This document shows positions 1 to 7,004 of a stretch of DNA of 12,667 nt, in pieces. A model generated the notes under the pieces. That model had not been told where the DNA came from. It worked only from the letters and a program-made list of their open reading frames with translations, and searched no databases. Positions within the stretch are counted from its first letter, which is position 1. Each line of letters begins with the position of its first letter. The DNA is taken from contig DQCL01000278.1 of assembly GCA_003533975.1 (NCBI GenBank), positions 9,714 through 22,380 of the forward strand. The letters are read 5' to 3'. The DNA comes from Octadecabacter sp. Lineage in GTDB: Bacteria; Pseudomonadota; Alphaproteobacteria; Rhodobacterales; Rhodobacteraceae. The translations under genes were made by a program, and so were the position numbers.

Positions 1-2006
1 CCGACACGGCTGAAAATCTGGCTTACAACGCCAATCGTCGCGTTTTTGGCGGGGACAAAGGCCCCCATCTGCGCAAGAACGGCAATCAAGGCGTTTTGTC
101 TCAGGTAGGTCGACTTACCGGCCATGTTCGGACCCGTCAAAAGCCAGATAGACTCGCCGCTCAGATCGCAATCATTCGCGACAAACTGCGTCCCACTCGG
201 TTTAAGTGCGGCCTCAACTACGGGGTGCCGCCCTTCAGTGATCACAAATTCACGATCAGCCGTCATTCTCGGTCGCGACCACCCTTCTTCACGCGCTAAA
301 CGCGCCAAAGCCGCATTCAGATCAAATTCAGCAAGCGCACGAGCCAGCACAAACAGCTTAGGCGCTTGATCTAGAATTGCACCACTTAGGCTGGAATAGA
401 GCCGCTTTTCAATCTCTAGGCACCGCCCTCCAGCATTCAAAATACGGGTTTCAAGTTCCGATAGCTCGACAGTCGTAAACCGAACTTGGTTTGCTGTCGT
501 TTGGCGATGAATAAATGTCTCTGACAGCGGTGCGGCAAGCATTTTGGCGGAATGGGTCGCCGTAACCTCGACAAAGTAGCCCAACACATTGTTGTGCTTG
601 ATCTTAAGGGCGGAAATATCTGTTTGCTCGGCGTATCGGCTTTGCAGTCCGGCGATTACAGAACGGCCCTCATCGCGAAGCGCCCGAAACTCATCCAACT
701 CGGCATCGTAACCTGCGGCAATGAATCCACCGTCACGCGCCAACAACGGCGGCTCCGCAATCAAAGCGTTATCCAACAGGGTCAACAGATCCTCTTGCCC
801 CACCAAATCCTGAGCAGACTTTGCCAAAATCACCGGCATGTCCTTTGGCAATGCATCCGCAATCACCGCAGCTTGCGAAACTGCACTTCTGATCGCCGTC
901 ATGTCCCGCGGTCCGCCACGTTCCAAAGAAAGCCGCGATAATGCGCGATCCAAGTCCGGAACTTCACGCAAACGATCCTCAAGCAACGCAGCTACATCGC
1001 CATTCTCCAAGCAAAACGCGATGGCGTCCTGTCGTGCATTGATTTCCACCAAATCACGGGATGGCGAGGACAGCCGACGCTCCAAAAGACGCGCACCGCC
1101 TGCTGTTTGGGTTCTATCAATCACCGACAAAAGTGATCCAGAACGCCCGCCATTCATGCCATGCGTTAATTCCAATGATTTGCGCGTTGTTGCATCAATC
1201 TGCATCGCCGCTTCGCGCCTTTCTCGGACGGGTGGACGCAGAAGCGGTAACTTTCCTTTTTGCGTAATATCCAAATACTCGACCACAGCTGCCATCGCCG
1301 CAATTTCTGCGCGATCAAATGCACCAAACCCTTCCAAGGACGTCGTCGAATAGAGACTATTCAACCGCTTCTCGCCATTTGTACTATCAAACGCAGCGTT
1401 TCCCAGAATGGTCACAGCCGCACCAGAATCTTCGATAACCGATGTAAAATCTGCCTCGCTCGCTTCTGAGATCAGAACCTCTTTGGGGTTAAGACGCGCC
1501 AGCGTGGGCCCCAATTTCGCGCCCTCACACACCAAAACCGAAAACGCCCCGGTTGAGATGTCGACCCAAGCCAAAGCCCCTGCCCCACGCACATTCGCAT
1601 AAGCCGCAAGAAAATTGTGACGCCGGGCATCAAGTAGCGACTCTTCCGTCAGCGTCCCGGGGGTCACAACGCGCGTCACTCCACGCTTCACAACAGCCTT
1701 ATAGCCGCGTTTTTTCGCTTCAGCAGGGCTTTCCAACTGTTCGCAAACCGCCACACGATGCCCTTTGCGAATGAGCGTCAGAAAATATCCTTCAGCCGCG
1801 TGATGTGGGACACCACACATAGCAATATCTTCACCAAGGTGTTTACCACGTTTGGTCAGCGCAATATCCAGCGCACCGGCCGCAACAACAGCATCATCAA
1901 AGAACAGTTCGTAAAAATCGCCCATTCGATAGAACAACAACGCGTCCGGATGGTCCGCTTTGATCTCAAGAAACTGCGCCATCATTGGCGTGACTGTGCC
2001 GCTCAT
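1..2006 (-). CDS. mutS: DNA mismatch repair protein MutS (3' end outside window)
   Basis: MutS binds mismatches and small loops in DNA as a clamp-like dimer and uses ATP to recruit MutL. I translated the minus strand from the ATG at 2006 and found 668 complete codons without a stop up to the window edge. The N-terminal mismatch-reading motif GDFYELFFDDA is at residues 29-39, giving the Phe31-x-Glu33 pair, and GVPHHA follows in domain I. The ATPase P-loop GPNMAGKST is at residues 625-633. The visible part ends about 35 residues after the P-loop, so Walker B, the signature region and the C-terminal dimerisation part (roughly 200 residues in typical MutS) are off the edge. A G-rich stretch complementary to 2011-2016 lies a few bases before the start and can serve as the ribosome-binding site. 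The gene diverges from the malic enzyme gene. I see no frameshift in the visible part. Family assignment is very secure. Confidence 0.97.
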   Translation of the reverse strand, partial: MSGTVTPMMAQFLEIKADHPDALLFYRMGDFYELFFDDAVVAAGALDIALTKRGKHLGEDIAMCGVPHHAAEGYFLTLIRKGHRVAVCEQLESPAEAKKRGYKAVVKRGVTRVVTPGTLTEESLLDARRHNFLAAYANVRGAGALAWVDISTGAFSVLVCEGAKLGPTLARLNPKEVLISEASEADFTSVIEDSGAAVTILGNAAFDSTNGEKRLNSLYSTTSLEGFGAFDRAEIAAMAAVVEYLDITQKGKLPLLRPPVRERREAAMQIDATTRKSLELTHGMNGGRSGSLLSVIDRTQTAGGARLLERRLSSPSRDLVEINARQDAIAFCLENGDVAALLEDRLREVPDLDRALSRLSLERGGPRDMTAIRSAVSQAAVIADALPKDMPVILAKSAQDLVGQEDLLTLLDNALIAEPPLLARDGGFIAAGYDAELDEFRALRDEGRSVIAGLQSRYAEQTDISALKIKHNNVLGYFVEVTATHSAKMLAAPLSETFIHRQTTANQVRFTTVELSELETRILNAGGRCLEIEKRLYSSLSGAILDQAPKLFVLARALAEFDLNAALARLAREEGWSRPRMTADREFVITEGRHPVVEAALKPSGTQFVANDCDLSGESIWLLTGPNMAGKSTYLRQNALIAVLAQMGAFVPAKNATIGVVSQIFSRV

Positions 2007-2128
2007 AAATCCCCCCGGATCTGCTTTGTGCAACCTACTGGTCCAATGTTAGCGACGAAAGCGTAAAAACCTACCATTGCGGGGCCAATGCCTCCCCCTT
2101 ATCAAGGCCCGACGCAAGGGAGAGCAAC
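2007..2128. promoter_or_regulatory. Divergent mutS / malic enzyme intergenic region
   Basis: This 122-bp spacer must carry the promoters for both mutS (leftward) and the malic enzyme gene (rightward). No strong sigma-70 box pair is visible on either strand. A weak TTGTGC at 2026-2031 lacks a good -10 partner. CATTG at 2075-2079 and CAATG at 2086-2090 form a short inverted repeat that could be an operator half-site pair, but it is too short to call. A purine-rich AAGGGAGAG at 2116-2124 is a good ribosome-binding site for the ATG at 2129. Promoter content is inferred from gene layout, not from recognised motifs. Confidence 0.4.
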
Positions 2129-4384
2129 ATGGCTAACAATCGGATCACACGCGAAGACGCATTGGCATTCCACCTGGACCCAACTCCGGGCAAGTGGGAG
2201 ATCCAAGCGACAGTTCCAATGACAACACAACGCGACCTGTCCCTCGCCTATTCGCCCGGCGTTGCTGTGCCATGCGAAGAAATCGCTGAGAACCCTGAAC
2301 TCGCCTATGATTACACAAACAAAGGTAATCTTGTCGCCGTTATTTCCAACGGTACTGCGGTCCTTGGCCTCGGCAATCTTGGCGCGCTCGGCTCCAAGCC
2401 TGTGATGGAAGGCAAGGCGGTTTTGTTCAAACGTTTCGCTGACGTGAACTCCATCGACATCGAACTTGATACCGAAGATCCAGACGCTTTCTGCGCCGCT
2501 GTGAAATTGATGGGCCCAACCTTTGGCGGCATAAATCTCGAAGACATCAAAGCACCCGAGTGCTTTATCATCGAACAGCGCCTCAAAGAGGAAATGGACA
2601 TTCCGGTCTTTCATGACGACCAGCACGGCACGGCAGTTATTTGCGCCGCAGGTTTGATCAACGCGCTGCACATCTCCGGTAAGAAAATCGAAGACGTCAA
2701 AATCGTGCTGAACGGGGCAGGGGCCGCGGGCATCGCTTGCATTGAACTTCTTAAATCAATGGGCGCAAAGCACGAGCATTGCATCGTCTGCGATACCAAA
2801 GGCGTGATCTACCAAGGCCGTACCGAAGGTATGAACCAATGGAAGTCCGCGCACGCAATCAAAACAGAACTGCGCAGCCTCGAAGATGCAATGAAAGGCG
2901 CGGACGTTTTCCTAGGCGTCTCTGCAAAGGGCGCGGTCACACCTGAAATGGTTGCGGACATGGCCGACAATCCTGTGATCTTCGCGATGGCAAACCCTGA
3001 TCCGGAAATCACACCTGAAGAAGCACACGCTGTGCGCGTTGATGCGATCGTTGCAACGGGTCGCAGCGATTATCCGAACCAAGTAAACAACGTTCTGGGT
3101 TTCCCTTACCTGTTCCGCGGTGCGCTCGACATTCATGCACGTGCCATCAATGACGAAATGAAAATTGCTTGTGCCCATGCGCTTGCACAACTTGCTCGTG
3201 AAGATGTGCCAGACGAAGTTGCAGTCGCCTATGGTCGCAAACTTACGTTTGGTCGCGACTACATTATTCCAACGCCCTTTGACCCACGCCTTATCCACGT
3301 CATCCCGCCGGCAGTTGCGCGGGCTGGTATGGATACAGGTGTTGCCCGTCGTCCGATCGTAGATGTCGAAGGTTACGAAGAATCCCTGAAAACACGCATG
3401 GATCCAACGGCCTCCATTCTTCGCGGGATCAACGCACGTGCGCGTGCCAACCAACATACGATCGTCTTTGCCGAAGGCGACGATCCACGTATTTTGCGTG
3501 CTGCCGTGCAATACCAGCGGTCCGGCTTCGGGCGTGCGCTTGTGGTTGGACGTGAAGATGATGTTAAGGCGAAACTCACGGCCGCTGGCCTCGCAGATGC
3601 CGTGCGCGAACTGCGTGTTGTAAACGCAGCGAACACCGATCACCTCGATAGCTACAAGAACTTCTTGCACGACCGTCTGCAACGAAAGGGCCATGACCGC
3701 AGTGATATTCACCGCATGGCTTCACGGGATCGTCACGTGTTTGCGTCTCTCATGTTGGCCCACGGCCACGCCGACGGCATGGTCACGGGCGCAACCCGTA
3801 AATCTGCCCACGTGCTTGAGCAAATCAACCACGTTTTCGATGCGAACCCCCACGATGGCGTCGCAGGTGTTACGGCGGTTCTGAACAAAGGGCGCATCGT
3901 GCTGATCGCCGATACGTTGGTTCATGAATGGCCAGACGAGAATGACTTGGCCGACATCGCGGAACAGGGCGCCTACGTTGCTCGTCGCCTCGGGCTCGAA
4001 CCGCGCGTCGCATTCGTGTCGTTCTCGACGTTTGGCTACCCCGTCTCAGAACGTGCGGAGAAAATGCAGAAGGCACCTGACGTCTTGGACAAGCGCGGGG
4101 TCGATTTTGAGTATGAAGGCGAGATGACTGTCGACGTAGCATTGAACCCTAAAGCACAAGAGGCCTATCCGTTCTCACGCCTCACAGCGCCGGCCAATAT
4201 TCTCGTCGTCCCAGCGCGTCACTCCGCGTCTATTTCCGTGAAACTGATGCAGGAAATGGCCGATGCCACCGTCATTGGCCCTATCCTTGCGGGGGTCGAT
4301 AAGCCAATCCAGATTTGCTCAACCGGTGCTACGGTTAACGATATTCTGAACATGGCGGTCCTTGCCTCAAGCACATCGAGATAG
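2129..4384 (+). CDS. maeB: NADP-dependent malic enzyme with C-terminal phosphotransacetylase-like domain
   Basis: The enzyme oxidatively decarboxylates malate to pyruvate with reduction of NADP (or NAD), linking the TCA cycle to pyruvate, acetyl-CoA and NADPH supply in the cytoplasm. The 751 residues match the long bacterial MaeB form. The N-terminal malic domain carries TQRDLSLAYSPGVAVPCEEI (33-52) and GLGNLGALGSKPVMEGKA (80-97). FHDDQHGTA (161-169) marks the metal and malate site. The dinucleotide-binding glycine motif GAGAAGIA is at 196-203. From about residue 430 to the end the protein resembles phosphate acetyltransferase. In characterised MaeB proteins this part is regulatory, responding to acetyl-CoA and related metabolites, rather than catalytic. 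A good AAGGGAGAG site precedes the ATG. Only 3 bp separate its stop from the kinase start, so the two are probably co-transcribed. Whether NADP or NAD is preferred cannot be read from the sequence. Confidence 0.96.
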   Translation: MANNRITREDALAFHLDPTPGKWEIQATVPMTTQRDLSLAYSPGVAVPCEEIAENPELAYDYTNKGNLVAVISNGTAVLGLGNLGALGSKPVMEGKAVLFKRFADVNSIDIELDTEDPDAFCAAVKLMGPTFGGINLEDIKAPECFIIEQRLKEEMDIPVFHDDQHGTAVICAAGLINALHISGKKIEDVKIVLNGAGAAGIACIELLKSMGAKHEHCIVCDTKGVIYQGRTEGMNQWKSAHAIKTELRSLEDAMKGADVFLGVSAKGAVTPEMVADMADNPVIFAMANPDPEITPEEAHAVRVDAIVATGRSDYPNQVNNVLGFPYLFRGALDIHARAINDEMKIACAHALAQLAREDVPDEVAVAYGRKLTFGRDYIIPTPFDPRLIHVIPPAVARAGMDTGVARRPIVDVEGYEESLKTRMDPTASILRGINARARANQHTIVFAEGDDPRILRAAVQYQRSGFGRALVVGREDDVKAKLTAAGLADAVRELRVVNAANTDHLDSYKNFLHDRLQRKGHDRSDIHRMASRDRHVFASLMLAHGHADGMVTGATRKSAHVLEQINHVFDANPHDGVAGVTAVLNKGRIVLIADTLVHEWPDENDLADIAEQGAYVARRLGLEPRVAFVSFSTFGYPVSERAEKMQKAPDVLDKRGVDFEYEGEMTVDVALNPKAQEAYPFSRLTAPANILVVPARHSASISVKLMQEMADATVIGPILAGVDKPIQICSTGATVNDILNMAVLASSTSR

Positions 4385-4387
4385 CCG

Positions 4388-5254
4388 ATGGCGGTCTGGA
4401 ACCTTGGTGGCATCAACGCTGACTATGTGTATTCGGTGCCGCACATTCCGGCTCCGGGTGAAACGCTTGATGCAGCATCGCGCGAGGTGTTCCTAGGCGG
4501 CAAGGGCGCAAATATGTCTGTTGCCGCTGCGCGCGCGGGTGCGCATGTGTGCCATATCGGTGCCGTCGGCGAGGACGGGCGCTGGGCGATTGATCGCCTC
4601 ACGGAATACGGCGTGGATACGCGCACAATCACGACTATCGAAACCGAAACTGCGCACGCCATGATTTTTGTCGCGCCGGACGGTGAAAACGGCATTGTGG
4701 TCTATCCTGGTGCCAACCGTATGATCCCAAGATCTTCCCTACTTCAGTCTCTAACAAACGCAAAAACAGGTGATTGGTTCGTCACCCAGAACGAGGTGAA
4801 CCTGCAAGTCGAAGGCGCAAAGCTCGCCAAAGAAATGGGCCTCAACGTCGCCTATGCTGCGGCCCCGTTTGACGCCGATGTCACATCACAGATGTTACCT
4901 TACCTTGATTTTCTGATCTTGAACGAGGTCGAAGCAGAGCAACTGAAAACGGCGACAGGCCAAGGCCCCACCGACCTTCCGGTGAAAGACGTAATCGTCA
5001 CCCTTGGTTCAAAAGGCGCTACCTGGTTCGGCGAACAAGGCCCGACCCACGTTCCGTCCCACAAAGTCACGCCAGTGGACACGACCGGCGCAGGCGATAC
5101 GTTCACCGGTTATGTGATCGCAGGCTTAGATCGTGGCCAACCGATCCTGCAAGCGATGCAAACTGCCGCCAAAGCAGCCGCAATCATGGTAACGCGCCAC
5201 GGAACTGCTGACGTTATCCCTTCACTCGCGGACGTCCGCGCGTTTAGTGGTTGA
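4388..5254 (+). CDS. PfkB/ribokinase-family carbohydrate kinase
   Basis: This 288-residue cytoplasmic protein transfers phosphate from ATP to a sugar or nucleoside hydroxyl; the substrate is unknown. Its length and motifs are those of the ribokinase superfamily. The first signature GGKGAN is at residues 37-42, followed by an Ala-rich helix. NEVEAEQL (179-186) and VTLGSKGA (204-211) match the family's central region. The second signature DTTGAGDTFTG is at 231-241, with Asp237 the expected catalytic base and the preceding glycines forming the anion hole. The order and spacing resemble ribokinase more than fructokinase or adenosine kinase, but this is not enough to name rbsK, and no sugar transporter or regulator is adjacent. 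The start lies 3 bp after the malic enzyme stop with no strong ribosome-binding site of its own, suggesting translational coupling. The 3' end overlaps the convergent msrA by 11 bp. Confidence 0.9.
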   Translation: MAVWNLGGINADYVYSVPHIPAPGETLDAASREVFLGGKGANMSVAAARAGAHVCHIGAVGEDGRWAIDRLTEYGVDTRTITTIETETAHAMIFVAPDGENGIVVYPGANRMIPRSSLLQSLTNAKTGDWFVTQNEVNLQVEGAKLAKEMGLNVAYAAAPFDADVTSQMLPYLDFLILNEVEAEQLKTATGQGPTDLPVKDVIVTLGSKGATWFGEQGPTHVPSHKVTPVDTTGAGDTFTGYVIAGLDRGQPILQAMQTAAKAAAIMVTRHGTADVIPSLADVRAFSG

Positions 5255-5909
5255 TAAACGGCGCGTCACGTCCCCAAAGCTGCTCAACACGGGCATCACG
5301 ACCACAGGCTTCGCGGTAAAACGCGTATGCTTCGGCCTCGGTTTTTATGCCGCCACGCGTCACAACGCGACTTTCACCTTTGTAGTAGTCCTGATGATAT
5401 TCCTCGGCGTCATAGAATGCTGAAGCCGCGAGGATTGGTGTCACAATTTGACGACCTAACTCTGATTGCGCAGCGGATAGCGCAGCCTGTGCAGCCTGTT
5501 GTTGCGCCGTATTAGAGACGAAAATTGCAGTGCGATAGCTATTTCCACGATCGCAAAACTGCCCACCCGCATCCGTCGGATCGACAGACCTGAAAAACAG
5601 ATCATAGATTTGGCGCTCTGACACTTGGTCAGCGTCAAATCGAATTTCGACAGCTTCATAATGCCCAGTTCCGCCACCTGTTACCTGCCGATACGTCGGA
5701 TTAGCAGTCGTTCCACCCGTGTAGCCGGACGTAACCTCGCTCACACCGCGAACTTTCTCAAAATCGCTTTCCACGCACCAAAAACAGCCACCGGCCACGG
5801 TGATCGTTTGCATGTCCCGCGCTTCAACTTTGCCAGCCTGCATCAATGTAGCCGCCGCAATCGTCGCACCAAGTGCTAGTGTTTTTAACTTTCGCGAAAC
5901 TGTCGTCAT
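5244..5909 (-). CDS. msrA: Peptide-methionine (S)-S-oxide reductase MsrA, exported
   Basis: MsrA reduces the S-form of methionine sulfoxide in proteins, repairing oxidative damage. The active-site motif GGCFWC is at residues 40-45 with Cys42 as the nucleophile. Also visible are the family elements SGYTGG, GTGHYEAVEIRFD and QFCDRGNSYRTAIF, and a resolving-cysteine candidate at Cys202 near the C terminus. The open frame runs up to 6053, but the start at 5909 is preferred. It has a perfect AAGGAG (complement of 5917-5922) seven bases upstream, and it begins a classic signal peptide: a basic n-region with Arg6, Lys7 and Lys9, then a hydrophobic stretch at about residues 10-26, then a likely cleavage site near Ala30. 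The mature enzyme is therefore probably periplasmic. The 221-residue length suits MsrA plus a leader. It is divergent from the aminotransferase gene and convergent with the kinase gene, overlapping the latter by 11 bp. Confidence 0.95.
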   Translation of the reverse strand: MTTVSRKLKTLALGATIAAATLMQAGKVEARDMQTITVAGGCFWCVESDFEKVRGVSEVTSGYTGGTTANPTYRQVTGGGTGHYEAVEIRFDADQVSERQIYDLFFRSVDPTDAGGQFCDRGNSYRTAIFVSNTAQQQAAQAALSAAQSELGRQIVTPILAASAFYDAEEYHQDYYKGESRVVTRGGIKTEAEAYAFYREACGRDARVEQLWGRDAPFINH

Positions 5910-6027
5910 GAAATTTCTCCTTTTCATAACCATCACGCGCAATCCGGTTACACGCAATTCACCGCACCGTGTGCTCACGCGCAGTTTACCTCTTGGAACA
6001 ATTTGCGTGCCGCCGTAGCGTTTCAAT
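5910..6027. promoter_or_regulatory. Divergent msrA / aminotransferase intergenic region with repeated CACGC-type motifs
   Basis: This 118-bp spacer must hold the start signals for msrA (leftward) and the aminotransferase gene (rightward). Related short motifs recur in it: CACGCGCAATC at 5934-5944, CACGCAATT at 5951-5959, CACGCGCAGTT at 5976-5986, and the inverted form ATTTGCGTG at 6001-6009. Such clustering could be binding sites for a regulator of one or both genes; no known regulator is recognised from it. No convincing -35/-10 pair stands out, and the aminotransferase ATG lacks an obvious ribosome-binding site. Regulatory function is inferred. Confidence 0.4.
5917..5922 (-). promoter_or_regulatory. 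Ribosome-binding site that fixes the msrA start
   Basis: On the minus strand this is AAGGAG, seven bases before the ATG at 5909. It separates the true start, which opens a signal peptide, from the upstream in-frame starts at 5927 and 6053. The 6053 start would overlap the divergent aminotransferase gene and add residues with no family counterpart. Confidence 0.85.
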
Positions 6028-6936
6028 ATGAATGACAAGATCACAACACACACCGCAGAAGATGACCCCCGAAATCAGAACATTCTGATCTGGGTGAATG
6101 GAACCCTCAAACCCCGCGCCGAGGCAACGGTCAGCGTCTATGACTCCGGCTTTATGCTCGGTGATGGCGTTTGGGAGGGAATGCGTCTCTATGCCGGAAC
6201 TTGGGCTTTCATGGACGAACATATGGATCGTCTTTTTGAGGCTGCCAAGGCAATCGACCTCGACATCGGAATGAGTAAGAAAGAAGTGATTTCCGCTGTA
6301 TTAGAGACACAAAATGCCAACGAAATGCAGTCCGACGTCCATTGCCGCCTTATGATCACGCGCGGGACAAAGGTCCTGCCGTTCCAGCATCCATCGCTAA
6401 GCCAATCTGGGCCAACGATGGTCATCATCATGGAACATTCAAAGCCAAAACTGCCGCGTCCCATCACCCTCGCTACGGTTCCGCATCAACGCGGTTTACC
6501 CATGACGCAGGACCCGAAGCTCAACTCCCACTCCAAGCTGAATTGCATCCTCGCCTGCATCGCCGCGCAAAAGGCTGGCGCGGACGAGGCGCTAATGCTC
6601 GATGTGCATGGTTTCGTGAACACGACCAACGCCTGTAACTTTTTCATCGTCCGGAAGGGGGCCGTTTGGACCAGCACGGGGGACTACTGCATGAATGGGA
6701 TCACGCGCCAGAAGGTCATCGACCTGTGTTGCGCCAACGATATCCCAGTGTTCGAACGTAACTTCTCTCTCGTCGACACCTACGGCGCAGACGAGGCGTT
6801 TTTGACAGGTACATTCGGCGCGCAAACGCCGGTCAGCTCAATCGACGGGCGGCAAATTGGAACAGGCGACATGGGCCCCGTAACGCTACGACTGCGCAAT
6901 CTCTACAAAACACTTATTGAACAACAGGTTAGCTGA
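6028..6936 (+). CDS. PLP-dependent class IV aminotransferase (branched-chain / D-amino-acid aminotransferase-like)
   Basis: This is a fold-type IV PLP enzyme, the group containing IlvE, D-alanine aminotransferase and PabC; the substrate is unknown. The 302 residues carry the N-terminal pattern SVYDSGFMLGDGVWEGMR (36-53), typical of the family. A central DPKLNSHSKLN (162-172) holds the likely Schiff-base lysine, Lys164 by alignment with a plant homologue recalled from memory (Lys170 is the alternative). AGADEALMLD (183-192) and MNGITRQKV (222-230) follow. At GFVNTTNACNFFIV (195-208), canonical members have Glu where this protein has Thr199; that Glu normally contacts the PLP ring nitrogen. A TAG in frame at 6016-6018 makes 6028 the first possible ATG. 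No good ribosome-binding site is seen. It lies 68 bp upstream of the sulfotransferase-like gene in the same direction. Calling it IlvE would overstate the evidence. Confidence 0.9.
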   Translation: MNDKITTHTAEDDPRNQNILIWVNGTLKPRAEATVSVYDSGFMLGDGVWEGMRLYAGTWAFMDEHMDRLFEAAKAIDLDIGMSKKEVISAVLETQNANEMQSDVHCRLMITRGTKVLPFQHPSLSQSGPTMVIIMEHSKPKLPRPITLATVPHQRGLPMTQDPKLNSHSKLNCILACIAAQKAGADEALMLDVHGFVNTTNACNFFIVRKGAVWTSTGDYCMNGITRQKVIDLCCANDIPVFERNFSLVDTYGADEAFLTGTFGAQTPVSSIDGRQIGTGDMGPVTLRLRNLYKTLIEQQVS

Positions 6937-7004
6937 TTCTCTATAAGGAAACCCAGCATCGTGCCCATATCAAAACCATACTCAACCCATACCGGAACCA
7001 TATC

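Noticed and set aside
838..1353. Plus-strand frame of 171 codons within mutS
   Set aside because: It is antisense to a fully open mutS frame with clear MutS motifs on both sides; composition is Ser/Arg/Ala-rich shadow.
2075..2090. Inverted repeat CATTG...CAATG as a terminator or operator
   Set aside because: The stem is only 5 bp with no T-run, and it lies between divergent genes where no terminator is needed. Too short to call an operator.
2102..2671. Minus-strand frame of 189 codons at the start of the malic enzyme gene
   Set aside because: It is antisense to the conserved malic domain and matches no family. Its opening is explained by the codon bias of the real gene.
2912..3712. Long minus-strand frame (266 codons) inside the malic enzyme gene
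   Set aside because: It is fully antisense to a well-conserved coding region, has no recognisable motif, and its Cys/Arg/His-rich composition is typical of shadow frames.
5910..6053. Upstream extension of msrA to 6053, adding 48 residues
   Set aside because: The added residues have no MsrA counterpart, they would overlap the divergent aminotransferase gene, and the start at 5909 has a perfect ribosome-binding site and opens a signal peptide.
5511..6310. Shared GTATTAGAGAC in msrA and in the aminotransferase gene, as a possible repeat or recombination site
   Set aside because: It is only an 11-bp match inside two coding regions in different frames, with no flanking similarity; likely chance.
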